Assembly (NCBI GenBank): GCA_030789695.1
Contig: CM061142.1
Coordinates: 356,227,486 to 356,291,485, forward strand
DNA length: 64,000 nt
Direction of reading: 5' to 3'
DNA from: Scilla litardierei
Taxonomy: Eukaryota > Streptophyta > Magnoliopsida > Asparagales > Asparagaceae
Shown here: positions 48,801-57,140 of the stretch, piece after piece
How the letters are laid out: each line of letters opens with the position of its first letter
How positions within the stretch are numbered: position 1 is the first letter of the stretch
The notes under the pieces: model-generated
The model's database searches: none
What the model was told of the DNA's origin: nothing
What the model saw: the letters and a program-made list of their open reading frames with translations, nothing else
Translations under genes and position numbers: made by a program

Positions 48801-51800
48801 CTTTGATAAAATCGAGTAGTCTCCTTCCAAATAAAGCTGCAATGGAAACAGAAAAATAAAAAATGGCATCAATGGTTATATCTAAGGTACTTGCCTGTCT
48901 ACTTGCAGGATACTGGAAAAAATCAGTATTTATACGCGACGAAACTCATTTATTGCCATGTAAACTTTAGTGTAGTATTGCTTCGTTTCTTTTGCACCAT
49001 AGGAATATGGTTTACCAAGTTTGGAAGACTAACGTTGGGGTGTAACAATAGCCACAAAGTGCTCATTCTGACTTGGGTCCAACATGTATCTTAGTATGGT
49101 AGAAATTGGATTAGGAATAAACGGGCAACAACAAAGCTACATAAACATATTGACATACATAAAATATAAAAATGTAGTTCCTCTTTATTTTAATTTATTT
49201 TGCCTACATAACACCTCAACCCCCTGTCTTCATTTTTAATTTATTTTGCATGCATAACACCTCAAATCCATGTCATCAGTCATACCCAAAAATCTTGGCA
49301 TAAGTTCAGGTATATTAGGACATATTAAGTTTATCAGTATGAAAAAGATTAGGAAGATAAGATCATACCTATACTCGTCACTAACACCATAAGCAAAAAC
49401 TATATCAGGAAAGTGTTGTAGCATAGATACTGCACATGAATTCATTAAATTCAAAGCATTCTCGTCATTGGGCTTGTCAAATGTGTGATCTGCAGAAAAA
49501 CTAAAAAAATAAAATAGATGCAACTGTTATACAAAGGAGATGAAAGAAATGGATGATTTAGATAACAAATATTTTTAAAGTTAACCAACTAGTACCACAA
49601 GCCTAACATATTCAGCACTAAACAAATAAGCAAGCAAGTATTACAGAAGTAATGGAATAATTATATGAAATTAGATTGTAATTAGATCATAACATCAACT
49701 GTAAGTCTTGCCCATAATAGTAAGATCAGAAGTAACACCAATAAGTATGATGCAAATTCAAACATCAACAAAAGAAATGATACCATTTGATGCATGGATC
49801 GATCGCTCCGAAGCCATTTGATCTCTCACTTCTAGACTAATTAGGCAGTTAGATCAAAGCGAATAATGTGAAACTACCACTGGTGGCCCAATCATCAAGT
49901 TCTCACTTAGAGAATAGGATAAGGGTGTGTGATGCGGAACGGAAGGGGGATTAAGGATGTAGTAGAAGAATGTAGGGAAGAACCAATAATGGATTTCTAG
50001 AACTAAATGATTAATTAAGTTTTAGGCATCTCGTCCCAAATATCAACCAACCACCAACTACAACACCTCGCGTTGAAAATTCATTCTTACATCACGTCTA
50101 GGCGATTCCGTATCCACTCACACCTCTCATGCAAATGATTTCAATAGATTGCAAACCAAGTTTACAAAGCTTAAAATTTTATTTAATTGTTCATAATCTA
50201 AAAGTTCAATTAAAATGTCATATTTTTTAAAAAAATAAGAATCAAATTATATCCAAACTCATACTCAAACTCCTAATAGGATTCAAACTCCATAATAAAA
50301 TAAAATAAAATTATCTTCCTTCGAAAAGAAACTCAAAAGACCTAAAAATGCCAAAAACTCAGCATAAGTAATATAAAAGGACTCAAAAACCAAAATTCTA
50401 AATTAATCCAAACTCTGAAAAAACTACTCTGGATCCAAGCTGGATTCCCATCAATATGTGATGGAAATACATGAACACATAAATACATGTATAGGGGATT
50501 GAATACACACATTATGTCATGTGCTAAAGTCATGGATTAATGCAATATCCTCCAAAAGGGTTATGGACTATGTCATGACCTGATGTCGAAATTACTTATT
50601 GCCAGTCATCTATCAACATTATTTAAAAACTAAAATTTAAATTCAACTGTTCTTATCCCTGCAGCTATAATGACTTCCTTTAAATACATTCCACCTAAAG
50701 ATTCATATCATTATTTTTTTTTCCGAAGTAAATTTAAAACCACATCTAATTATCTAGAAAACGGAATGACACTTTAAGATTCAAGTTTTTGACAAAATTC
50801 TCACATCAGAAAAAAGGTGTGTGTGCATGCCAGAGACATGGTACAAGAAAATTTATTATGTCAAATCTGGCTCTAAATGACTATTGGATCAATAAAAAAA
50901 TTTGGACTAAGCATGGCATGGTATACATCCCTTTACTTGATTAAGTATCTCAGGCACCTCCTAGACCCTTTGAAGGATTAACTCATTTGCGGGGTAGAAC
51001 TCAAATGGAGTTAATAAAAAATCTGTGTACCAGTTATTTTTGAAATCAAATGTAGGCAGTTATTTTTTATATTAATCGGAAACACTGTTACCTCTCGAAT
51101 GTGATAACCGTAACCAATATTACCTCCCCAAAGGTGATAGCACTCTAGTATGGGAAACCTCCTCCATCATACCTCTTTTTCTTTCGCAAGTGCTTGGAAA
51201 AATCAGTCAAAACTCAAACAAAAACAAATGAATGGTATACCAAAATCCAGATAAACTTATACCAAAATCCAGATAAACTTTTGTCCTTGAACGTGTGTAT
51301 CTTCAACCAGAAATTATTGGTTTGGGGCAGCATCTATTGACACAAATGGTCAGAAGCCAAGAATGCATTACTCAAGTGAATGTTACTGCTGTATAAATCT
51401 TAATTGTGAAGATAGTGCTCATCGATTCATCATTGGAGAGTTGACACATGGAATTTGGATTTCTTTCTCTTCAGTTCTTGGCACTAATCACTGCCAAACT
51501 GATTTCAATAACATTGATGGAAATTTCAGATTTTGGGACTCTTCAGGAACACTACTGCACTGAGTGAAACCAATAAGTCGGCTTCCTAGTTTGTGTCCTG
51601 GCAAATTTGGAAGATATGGTGTTTGTTAAGGTTTCAACCATTGAAACATTCAAAATTTGCTGCAATAGTATCATAATTCTGCAGAAATAAGAAAAATTCT
51701 GTAGCATAGCAGAAGTCGAAGACAACGGATTTTCTATCAGTAATATGCTCATCTCAATTACCTTCGAATTATTTTTGAAAGCCACAAAGCCTGAAAAATG

Positions 51801-54327
51801 CATCATCACACTTTGGGATAGACAACAGATAGATCCTATAAATTAAATATAGTCGGTGGCAGAAACAACAGTTACACATGAGATTTTAAGAACTAAGGAA
51901 GCAATATCATTTGTATCATCTGTGCATCTGTATTTTTTCTGTGGCAAAGTTCAGGACTATTCTGGTGAGGTCGGAGAATTATAGATGGTCTTCTCATGTC
52001 CTTACTAAAGAGGATGGGTGATATCATCCTATTGACAAATCTAAAAGCTTCTGATGATGCTATAAATGAATTGCACCCCGGGCAGCAGTACTACTTGATT
52101 CATAAAACTAAGAATGTACTCTCTACCTGTTAAGATGATACACACACACATACACGTGTGTTGTCAGCATAGGAAATTTTTCCACGTTGATAGCCATATA
52201 AATCAATTTTTTATTTTTTATTTTATTCTTTTCCAAATGTGTTCCACACATCATGGATGATCAACATACAAAAAAAATCAAGTAAATCCAACGCTAGTTG
52301 ATCCTCGATCTGATGGTTCCATATTCAATGATTTCATAACAATAGAATTTTTTCTAACGAATAGTTCGAGTGTCAAATCTTCCTAGGATTCACCCATATT
52401 TAGGGTTTTAAGGTTTTAGAATATGTACAATAACCAAGAAAAAGATTTTTAAAATTTTTTTGTATTGGATGCTGGCGGTGCAGAAAATTTCATGTGATGT
52501 CAACACATATACATTAACCACACATATATATATGGGAAAAATGTTCCTAAGGCGACTCCTTGGAAAATTATCCAAGGAGTTGGCCTTAATAGATATGTTC
52601 TTTGGATGATCCGATCCGTTCATTACGATCTACATGTCGTCAACAAATACTAGTTTACAAAAAATCATGCACTTTTAATTTGTTTTAGCCATGCATCATG
52701 TGGTTACAAAATGAACGGTTTCTTAACAGTGGAACAAATGATGTTACTTGATCAATGGTCAAAAAGTATCTAAATCACATGAATTTCATGAACTGTTTTG
52801 AATTATGGAGATGATGATGGATGGAGTGGATCCCACAAAGTAGCTTAATCATATGAGTTTAGTCCGACTCATTAGATAATTTCCTAAGGAGTAACCTTAG
52901 GAACATTTTTCCCTACATATATAAATATTTTATTACTGGTCTCTCAGCATTAATAGTTTTTTCATGAAGAGTAGTTACCGTGTATTTGTCTTTTCCAACG
53001 ATGAACCAACTCGAAATTCTAGACCAAACTCATATACAGAGGATTCATAAGTAATAATTGATTTATATATGAGCAATTGTCCCTGCTTTTTGTGGAATAT
53101 TTGTTGTAACTGGAGTAGACATCCACAAGCGTCTCATGATGTAAGGTTTATGATTCCCTCATGTTATGTAAATTACATTTTCTATTAATAAAATAAAAAA
53201 GGCCAGCCACAGTCCTGAAGGATATTCCAACCATAAAAAATAAAAATAAAAACAAGGCAAAACTGGATGTCAAATTTATCCCTGAATGAGGCGTGCATGC
53301 TCAGACATGAATATGTGCATTATGCCATGAAACACATGGAAAATAGCATCAAGAGACAAGAACCAAATAAAAGGTTTCTACTGTAAATTAGTTTGCTGAA
53401 TAAAGAAGTTAACCACCAAATTTTAATAGCAGCATCATGCCAATGTAATATACATGGATAGACGCCGTGAAATCTTGGCAAATCTGAATCATGTAAAGGA
53501 ACAAGAACTCTTTTCCAAAAACACAAAGATTGCATCATATAAGTAGAATCATTTAGTATTATAGAATCGAACTTTTCTTCATTGAACATGTCTCTTCTTT
53601 GGAAACTGAGCACATGAAAATTGTGACGAAAAACAATAACATGTTAAACCAAAATTCTAATTGTATATCTAGATGTGGGATAATAGTTCTTCATGATGTA
53701 AACATAATTTGCGACAAGCTTCTCTCAAATTGTTAACAAAAAAATTTGTTTAGCTTATATGTTCAGCCTCTCCCCACTATTTCAGTAATATGAGTGACAT
53801 GACATCAGAGGCAGAAGCTTTTGATGTTGACCAAGAAGAACATGAAAGCATAAGAAAATAAGATGGGATATTGAGGAAGTACACGTTACAAAAGAAATGC
53901 TAAGCTAAAATTAATTGCTAGCATTATAATATTGTACAACTGTAACTCAAACCCATTTGTTAGCAAGAAAAGGTATTGTATTCATGAAGTGAACTTCCAA
54001 ATGATTTTTCATTATTATAAATTATTCTTACAAAATCCTTCAAATATGTTGATAATTGCTATACAAGTTGAACTACCAAATTTCTTTTAAATTATCGGAA
54101 AGGAATTGCTAAATCTTCAGCCACTGCTTGGGCTTTAAATATCATACAGCAGCCTTATTTGCTTAGTGATTTTACAAGTGCATAACATTCCATAAAGTAA
54201 TCAAATAAGTATGAACCTAAAAACATTTCAACATCTATAAAATATTTAAATCTATTTGCAAAGGGAAGACTCCATAGTCCAGCCTTTATGGTAAAAATGG
54301 AGATTGTTCACATGCACTATTATGTGT

Positions 54328-54358
<31 letters not shown>

Positions 54359-54692
54359 GGGGGGGGGTTTAAGTCTTTGGGTTTTTTTTTTCTTTTTTTT
54401 TTCCTTTTCTTTTTCTTTTTCTTTTTTTTTTTGTTTGGGGGGGGTGGTTAAGACTTTACAGTATGATGACTTGTGCATGTCAAAGGCATTCAAATTCAGT
54501 AAATTGGATACGCTATTTAAGCAGTTAACTTGGGGTAAAAGCTATGAGCAAAAACACCAATCAAAGATTTTCAGAGAAGTCTGCTCACCGATGAAAATGG
54601 CATCCATCTATTCTAACAACAATCCAGGTGTAAAGGGGAAGCTTAAGATCATTCTCAAACTCCTTCACGTACTCGTATTCACTATTTGCCAT
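15709..54692 (-). CDS. THG1: tRNA-His guanylyltransferase (THG1), seven exons with a 32-kb intron
   Basis: The enzyme adds the extra G at position -1 of tRNA-His, the identity element for histidyl-tRNA synthetase. Seven exons (54692-54589, 49500-49369, 48836-48792, 48644-48475, 48084-47999, 16041-15934, 15846-15709) sum to 783 nt, 260 codons plus stop, with no internal stop and matching phases. All six introns have GT-AG ends. Start context is GGAATGGC and the N-terminus MANSEYEYVKEF is typical of plant homologues. Catalytic motifs present: VVRIDG (metal aspartate), HFHRF, GVSDEYSF (metal Asp-Glu), HINNQYN and CFW. The C-terminus NFWSEHPYIL matches the family end. Length fits a single-domain enzyme; some plants have a tandem two-domain form. 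Intron lengths from the 5' end: 5088, 532, 147, 390, 31957 and 87 bp. The transposons in intron 5 do not damage its splice sites. Confidence 0.93.
15934..16041 (-). CDS. THG1: THG1 coding exon 6, downstream edge of the giant intron
   Basis: Between ATGCAG and AG|GTAAAA. It encodes GTQSKDKKELLSQQF, the INYDELPAMF segment and KGSCVFRDK. It continues exon 5 in phase 0 (LK, then GTQ), as in other Thg1 proteins. Confidence 0.93.
16373..16455. repeat. Short repeat shared with 22263-22350
   Basis: About 85 bp starting TTGACG(C/T)A is similar to 22263-22350 in the same orientation. The other copy adjoins a primer-binding-site-like sequence on the minus strand. Just downstream, 16495-16700 has TAGGGGTGACAAACAGAGCGGG text resembling a hAT MITE end. 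Confidence 0.45.
16951..17283 (+). pseudogene. Gypsy gag C-terminal scrap
   Basis: An open piece containing CLICSASEHSIRNCP, a degraded CCHC knuckle in which the third cysteine/histidine spacing is kept, then a basic stretch and a SQAYIMTIAAMQART-like segment similar to the post-knuckle (VYA(L/M)T...) region of gypsy polyproteins. Protease and pol are missing: within about 100 bp the text becomes the purine tract and 3' LTR. Confidence 0.55.
17376..17388 (+). other. Gypsy polypurine tract
   Basis: AAAGGGGGTAGAA just upstream of the LTR. It is preceded by GAGAAATTCCGATGGAATTTA, resembling the conserved GAGGACGAAATTC lead-in of chromovirus elements. Confidence 0.6.
18479..18676. mobile_element. 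Foldback MITE-like hairpin
   Basis: Arms 18479-18554 and 18601-18676 are 76-bp inverted repeats with only a few mismatches, beginning TACTTTCAATTCG and ending CGAATTGAAAGTA, so TA may be the target duplication. The 46-nt loop contains a further copy of the arm word ACTTTAGCATGCATCATATA. Confidence 0.8.
18786..20436 (+). mobile_element. Solo copia LTR, 1651 bp, with ACCTT duplication
   Basis: Starts TGTTAGGTATTGGTG and ends ATCCTTACA. It is flanked by identical ACCTT at 18781-18785 and 20437-20441. Its 3' part has the TATCACCCCCCTCTCTAGAG block common near the end of long plant copia LTRs. The middle repeats CGACT and CGCATGT words. Internal domain and partner LTR are gone, as expected after LTR-LTR recombination. 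Confidence 0.88.
21936..23160. repeat. Decayed transposon and intron sequence
   Basis: No gene. GCTCTCGTACCA at 22251-22262 reads on the minus strand as TGGTACGAGAGC, a near match to the initiator-tRNA primer site, so a minus-strand LTR element probably ended here. A short G-rich direct repeat (GGGGAAGGGGAGGAATG) lies at about 21990-22022. Confidence 0.35.
23161..23548 (+). repeat. Tandem unit, first copy, left part (interrupted)
   Basis: AT-rich unit with repeated AACTAAATTTT words, similar in the same orientation to 34559-34965. Its right part resumes at 34439-34558 after the palindromic insertion. It is non-coding intron sequence of unknown nature. Confidence 0.7.
23549..23681 (+). repeat. 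Short LTR, left end of the palindromic insertion
   Basis: 133 bp, TGTTGTAAGC to CTTATAACA, with a TATAAATA box near 23637. It is followed by CGTTATCAGCACGC, the sequence found after the LTR in this type of copia element. It matches the minus-strand text at 34340-34438. Confidence 0.75.
23682..25980 (+). repeat. Left-arm leader with internal inverted duplication
   Basis: The leader has three blocks: forward (23690 to about 24170), inverted (about 24180-24667) and forward again (24674 to about 25300), then AT-rich sequence to gag. The turn point is a hairpin whose 25-bp arms at 24643-24667 and 24674-24698 differ at a single position. Each block includes a GC-rich core with GCCGCC and CGCGCG runs. 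Open frames in those cores (24152-24390, 24995-25285) are composition artefacts. Confidence 0.75.
25984..26923 (+). pseudogene. Copia gag, left arm
   Basis: The main open frame, 26041-26646, has gag features EIKFHLRSQGLSHAI, SYELWTALKDRYKHQ, ARYEWKNLSLQDFKSIAEYN, LKLCGEKVTEE and TKYSELLSCLLMAEQN, followed by frameshifted zinc-knuckle text (26.75 kb) and a conserved DL(A)PI.(F/Y)IA..F tail ending at a stop near 26920. The start codon present in the right arm is lost here. It would form the particle shell and bind RNA. Confidence 0.85.
27078..28490 (+). pseudogene. Copia pol fragment, left arm
   Basis: The GAG-pre-integrase piece ends FQLWHNRLGHPGSAMMHR at 27555. It then jumps directly to the late integrase (FLDYCQATGIEVEHYV...), deleting the first part of the catalytic core that the right arm still has. 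It continues through HAILHAASPI, YSPMQLAYGTPPDISHLR, IIRYLEPLTGD and a decayed linker, and stops before RT at about 28490, where the opposite arm begins. Confidence 0.85.
28490..29650 (-). pseudogene. Copia pol fragment, right arm
   Basis: On the minus strand: pre-integrase (FQLWHNRPGHPGSAMM), then integrase with all three catalytic neighbourhoods visible (IHGDIC, FMVLIDASS, NAGEFTS), split over frames 29357-29070, 29097-28861 and 28943-28482. It ends in YVP-like text at about 28495 where it meets the left arm. Frameshifts make it inactive. Confidence 0.85.
29799..30757 (-). pseudogene. Copia gag, right arm
   Basis: Starts at ATG 30757 (MAKVALVDFDILNATGKNYL) and follows the same order as the left-arm gag: RRHIDRTLKAEYLTVEDSY, ARYEWENLRLQDFKFIAEYN, MLEKTYTSFHEKD, a KKKKKN run, then a zinc knuckle CHRYDMTGHWSRKC at about 29.93-29.97 kb and a final DDLLD. 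Several stops interrupt it. Confidence 0.85.
30758..34339 (-). repeat. Right-arm leader with direct duplication and 1.6-kb spacer
   Basis: Two similar leader blocks, 31130-31640 and 33290-33890, lie in the same orientation. Each has a GC-rich core next to AACCCTA text and an AT-rich TTTGTTTAATAATTAATCG segment. The spacer 31650-33290 is AT-rich with no recognisable coding content. A run of about 20 G lies at 33848-33866. The outer part (33960-34330) matches the inverted left-arm leader. Confidence 0.65.
34340..34438 (-). repeat. Short LTR, right end of the palindromic insertion
   Basis: On the minus strand it runs TGTTATGAGTTGGGCC to GCTTATAACA, followed by CGTTATCAGCACGC. It is about 99 bp, shorter than its left counterpart through indels. 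Confidence 0.7.
34559..34965 (+). repeat. Tandem unit, second copy
   Basis: Similar to 23161-23548. It continues to about 35085 with text matching 34439-34558. Together these show that the palindromic element split the first of two tandem units. Confidence 0.65.
35437..36109. mobile_element. Non-autonomous hAT element in the gypsy 5' LTR
   Basis: 673 bp with terminal inverted repeats TAGGGGTGGCAAA / TTTGCCACCCCTA and a perfect 8-bp duplication GATGTGGT (35429-35436, 36110-36117). The ends are full of GACCCGACCC repeats in inverted arrangement. No transposase. Confidence 0.93.
36439..38150 (+). pseudogene. Gypsy gag pseudogene with zinc knuckle
   Basis: Starts at ATG 36439 (MATRKVEAL), a coiled N-terminus with stops. 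Later segments are QKQKMPFFEGDDL near 37275 and LKKTFMNGLKTSIRAELRL near 37590, a typical retrotransposon gag core. A CCHC knuckle CFRCGDKFEPGHHC lies at 38055-38096. 36.75-37.0 kb is unusually GC-rich and unlike gag. Stops and frameshifts throughout. Confidence 0.75.
37776..38026. repeat. Three 84-bp tandem repeats inside gag
   Basis: Three nearly identical copies, starting GTCCCAG at 37776, 37859 and 37943, lie just upstream of the zinc knuckle. The period of 84 bp is 28 codons, so copy number could change without shifting frame. The minus-strand open frame across them is only this repeat read backwards. Confidence 0.9.
38606..42000. other. Intron sequence without recognised genes
   Basis: Seen here: GGTTTCAGCCGAAAC-type text at 38.97 kb and its inverted counterpart at 39.6 kb, perhaps a decayed hAT MITE; three approximately 25-bp repeats TTATTTACAAGTTTGCCAC at 39350-39425; and an approximately 75-bp tandem duplication at 39870-40005 (GAGACCAGTCAATGCTCCTA and its neighbour). 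Nothing coding is supported. Confidence 0.45.
42030..42990. repeat. Composite AT-rich repeats
   Basis: Three copies of a block beginning TTAATTTTTTGTTTAAGACC (near 42045, 42417, 42625) alternate with three copies of a block TTATAAGTTATTCGAGTTTA (near 42364, 42575, 42940). The middle copy lacks about 170 bp present in the outer two. This is a tandem array of a larger unit with one internal deletion. Confidence 0.75.
44362..45312. mobile_element. hAT element nested in the hAT transposase relic
   Basis: Ends are CAATGCCGGC and, inverted, CAGGGCCGAC, like hAT termini. Flanks are TGTGTGTG on both sides (44354-44361, 45313-45320), an 8-bp duplication inside a GT run. Removing 44362-45320 rejoins the transposase relic reading. 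It carries a non-transposase coding fragment on the minus strand. Confidence 0.75.
44921..45190 (-). pseudogene. Captured cellular gene fragment in the nested hAT
   Basis: An open frame of 89 codons without an ATG, ending in a stop. It is Ser/Pro/Leu-rich first, then SELNVFAWISIIAIAKWRA, a likely membrane helix, and ARVRYKHQALLHDYEELL, a charged helix. Codon usage is GC-rich and exon-like, unlike the surroundings. I do not recognise the parent gene; it looks like a terminal exon of a plant membrane protein. Confidence 0.5.
46173..47990. other. Intron sequence without recognised genes
   Basis: AT-rich, with ACGATATGATATACGATATG text near 46737 similar to text at about 41457, and a short GT run near 46990. 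These may be termini or debris of the autonomous hAT element. No coding sequence supported. Confidence 0.4.
47999..48084 (-). CDS. THG1: THG1 coding exon 5, upstream edge of the giant intron
   Basis: Between TTGCAG and AG|GTATGC. It encodes HINNQYNTCFWMLVKSGKT through HEFLK. The next exon is 31,957 bp away. Confidence 0.93.
48475..48644 (-). CDS. THG1: THG1 coding exon 4
   Basis: Between CTGCAG and CT|GTAAGT. It encodes KILSLSVSYFTSVYIMKW, KEFFP, PYFDGRVVCYP and DYLAWRQVD, all recognisable Thg1 palm-domain segments. Confidence 0.93.
48792..48836 (-). CDS. THG1: THG1 coding exon 3 (45 nt)
   Basis: A small exon between TTGCAG and TG|GTATTT. It encodes FIWKETTRFYQRRE plus split Ser and Cys codons. 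It was placed by matching the FVFK..T.FYQRR stretch of the family and by exact phase agreement on both sides. Confidence 0.9.
49369..49500 (-). CDS. THG1: THG1 coding exon 2
   Basis: Acceptor TTTTTTTAG (an alternative AG 11 nt downstream would break the frame). It encodes FSADHTFDKPNDENALN, LMNSC, FPDIVFAYGVSDEY and ends at AG|GTATGA. The SDEY motif carries the second catalytic acidic pair. Confidence 0.93.
52534..52913. mobile_element. MITE with about 45-bp terminal inverted repeats
   Basis: 380 bp. It begins GGGAAAAATGTTCCTAAGG and ends with its inverse, and the similarity extends through the ACTCCTT(G/A)GGAAATTAT region. Flanks are TA-rich, so the duplication cannot be fixed. No coding capacity. 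Confidence 0.8.
54319..54440. repeat. (GT)n(G)n then T/C-rich low-complexity tract
   Basis: A GT run, about 26 G, then a long T-rich tract, 150 bp from the 3' edge of the start-codon exon. The open frame across it is meaningless. Length may be unreliable in assembly. Confidence 0.9.
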
Positions 54693-54702
54693 TCCGAAAC
54701 AC
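54589..54702 (-). CDS. THG1: THG1 exon with start codon (coding from 54692)
   Basis: The exon opens after a TTTTTCAG acceptor, has 10 nt of 5' UTR, then ATG at 54692. It encodes 34 residues through VVRIDGCHFH plus two bases of the next Arg codon, ending at donor CG|GTGAGC. VRIDG supplies a metal-binding aspartate of the Thg1 palm domain. Confidence 0.93.
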
Positions 54703-55748
54703 CTGAAAAACAGAATTACCTAGTAAAGAGCCCATAATCAAAATCAAAACTATTCGATCTTTACCCAACCTAAAAAGGGAGGGAAAAGGTCTTTGCATAT
54801 CTGATCAGTTGTTCCCAAACATGATTCTACGGAGTTTTATAAGATACAACAGTGAAAGAGAGAAAAGAAAATAGACCAAGTAGTACGTGTTACTTGATAT
54901 TAAATAAAGGTATTGACTTGGGGTACTTATTTGGTGAGTCATAACACATGATACTTTATACTCCGTAACAAAAAAAGTGATAAAGCCTGTTGAGATTGTT
55001 CCAGAGGTTCTGAAGAATAGCCAGTTCAGCAACATTACAGCATTTCTTCATGCAAAGGACAAGAAGGAAAATAAATAAATACAAGAAAGGATTTTTCCAA
55101 CGCCAATTCCTCGTTAAAAAAGACATTTAATATAAAAAATTATGCATCATTGCCTACGGCTTACTTACATTAAAAGGAGAAAATTAAACAAGTATAATCA
55201 TGTCAAAAGAAGAAATGTGAAAGAAAATTGTGACAAACATCGAGCCATTAGAAGTGGCAAGAGTAATAGAGACAAAGGGAAATTATCCAATGAAATAAAC
55301 AAGTTGATAATAGCCAAGTAATGGGAGGAGTCCAACTTATGTTTGCCCCCTTACCGATATTACATAATTTTATAAAACGAAAATAAGAAAGAGGTTTATT
55401 TGTACGGTTCTATATCCACATGCCCTTCATATTAATATTCAGAAAGACCATTCAGTCACTTAAAGGTCGTGACATGAAACAAATATACATCTATCCTCAT
55501 CACATTGTTAAAGGTACTTAAATGATTATAGCAATAACTATATATGGCTGCTTCCAATTCTCACCTTATAGCGATGAATCCAACCATAACATGCTAATAT
55601 GCTTCCTAGACAGATAAATCTGATGCCCTCTGTAACGATCCGGTTTCGGAGGCCATCACAAATTTACAATTATTATGCAGATCATGCTGGATACCAGTGA
55701 AAACAAAATAGATCTAAGTAAGAAATAATACCAAAATTAGAATCATAC

Positions 55749-55810
55749 CTGAACGAACAATACCAGAAACTTTGGTGCACGAACAAAAGCTGTAAAATCC
55801 CCTGCTAAAC
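55749..55810 (-). other. Candidate THG1 5' UTR exon
   Basis: Bounded by CTCCTCAG acceptor and TTCAG|GTATGA donor on the minus strand, 62 nt, upstream of the start-codon exon's own acceptor at 54703. Spliced on, it adds no in-frame upstream start to the THG1 frame. Splice sites only; no transcript evidence. Confidence 0.5.
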
Positions 55811-55969
55811 CTGAGGAGAAAATATACAACAAAATTAGAAGTAGAAAACATCTATACCAATCTTAATAGTTTATAAATAACGAAAACAATAAAAGTACAA
55901 TATCTCTGAACAAGAGAAATGATCTACTAAGTTATGAATGTCGTAAAGAGTTGGTTAAAGGTAACTAAC

Positions 55970-56115
55970 CATTCTAAGCCGTGACTCATGTCCAGGGGAG
56001 TGATGTGCATTAACACTTTCTGTAATCCCGCTAATGGTGTGAATAGTGGACAATTGAATATTGAAACCACTCATTTCAGACGAAAGAGGAAAATTGCATT
56101 TGAACCCCTCGTTCC
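55970..56115 (-). other. Candidate upstream exon
   Basis: 146 nt between CCTTTTAG and AGAATG|GTTAGT on the minus strand, open in one frame (FKCNFPLSSEMSGFNIQL and onward) but unlike any protein I recognise. That frame stops on entering the 55810 exon. A further possible donor TTGAGCAG|GTGGTT lies at 56493, with a GA-rich leader up to about 56850. Confidence 0.4.
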
Positions 56116-56849
56116 CTAAAAGGAGGAGGAAAATTGATAACATGACCCACTTTCATCAAGAGAGTGGTAAACCGAATACACTATCCAGAATTACATCCAC
56201 ATCCCCTGAACAATGAGCTAAGTGCAAAGTCGTTCATGATATACAGATAAATATTTGCATAACAAATCGATTAAAGCTAATAAAGAAATCTAAAATATTT
56301 GTTAACAATCATAAACAAGAGATTTAATAATTATAAACAAAAGACTAAAAAGTAATAATGAATAACTCAATTTGCTTTTAAAAGGGTAGTGGGATCAGCT
56401 TTCACATATTGGCAACCCATCAAAGTTCTGTAGTCTACCAGCCAAGGAGAGTTTCTGTCAACAGTTCAAACATAGAAACATTAACAAACCACCTGCTCAA
56501 ATATGCTCGATCAAATCAGAACATCAACGGAGCTTAGGGCATGTTCTTTCTCTCGGAGAGTTGGGGAAAAACGCGAGATTGGCACTGTTCGTTCATCCTC
56601 TGACGCTCGGATTCCCACCTCACGAAACGTCGATTTGTTCTTTTCTCCTAGTTTTTCTTTGATCGGAAAGTCCGACGTGGAGGACAAATCGAGATTTTCA
56701 AACCAAATTTCGCTCTCTCCACGAATCGCTCGGAGTACAACAAAATCCGACCTCTGTGGGCCCCTCTCTCTCGCCCAATCAAAACGGCGCTTTCTTCTTT
56801 TTGGCTTTCGCGTGCAGCACTGAATGGAAATTGGCGGGCCCCACTTCAA

Positions 56850-56925
56850 CGAACGAGAACAGATTTTTCTTTTTTTTTAATTTTAATTAGTATTATATAA
56901 ATATTTATATTAATTAATTAATTTA
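56850..56925 (-). promoter_or_regulatory. Possible THG1 promoter core
   Basis: Minus-strand TATAAATATTTATATAAT-type sequence followed by a GA/CT-rich leader without obvious repeats. The position suits transcription into the candidate 5' UTR exons. Sequence-composition evidence only. Confidence 0.3.
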
Positions 56926-56929
56926 GCAT

Positions 56930-57140
56930 GTGGACCCCACACCACTTTCTTCATCCAACTTTCTTCGTCCAAAAGAACATACTACACGAAGTGGGCCCCA
57001 CCTCAACTTTACGCCTCCAGAATCCAAACACACTTTCCAACAAAAGAATATACGATACCAAATTTCTCTCTCATCAGAATCCACCCTCTCAACTTTCCCC
57101 AATTATACTTTCCTACAAAAGAACAGGCCCTTAGGAGACC
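56930..57140 (-). repeat. MITE-like repeat, inverted relative to 59640-59815
   Basis: On the minus strand it runs GGGCCTGTTCTTTTGTAGGAAAG through TAGTATGTTCTTTTGG to GTGGTGTG, with three internal copies of a TTCTTTTG(T/G)(A/T)GGAAAG-like word. It matches 59640-59815 on the plus strand. Confidence 0.65.

Larger units (their letters stand above)
49501..54588 (-). other. THG1 intron 1 (5.1 kb)
   Basis: Starts GTGAGC and ends TTTTTTTAG on the minus strand. Apart from the MITE at 52534-52913 and the low-complexity run at 54319-54440 I see no element or gene in it. Confidence 0.8.

Noticed and set aside
49489..49500. Alternative acceptor TTCTGCAG for THG1 coding exon 2
   Set aside because: Using it removes 11 nt, breaks the phase with the previous exon and deletes the conserved Phe-Ser after HFHR.
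54288..54737. 149-codon frame antisense to the THG1 start exon
   Set aside because: Made of poly-Gly and poly-Phe/Ser from the GT/G/T tract and the complement of the THG1 exon.
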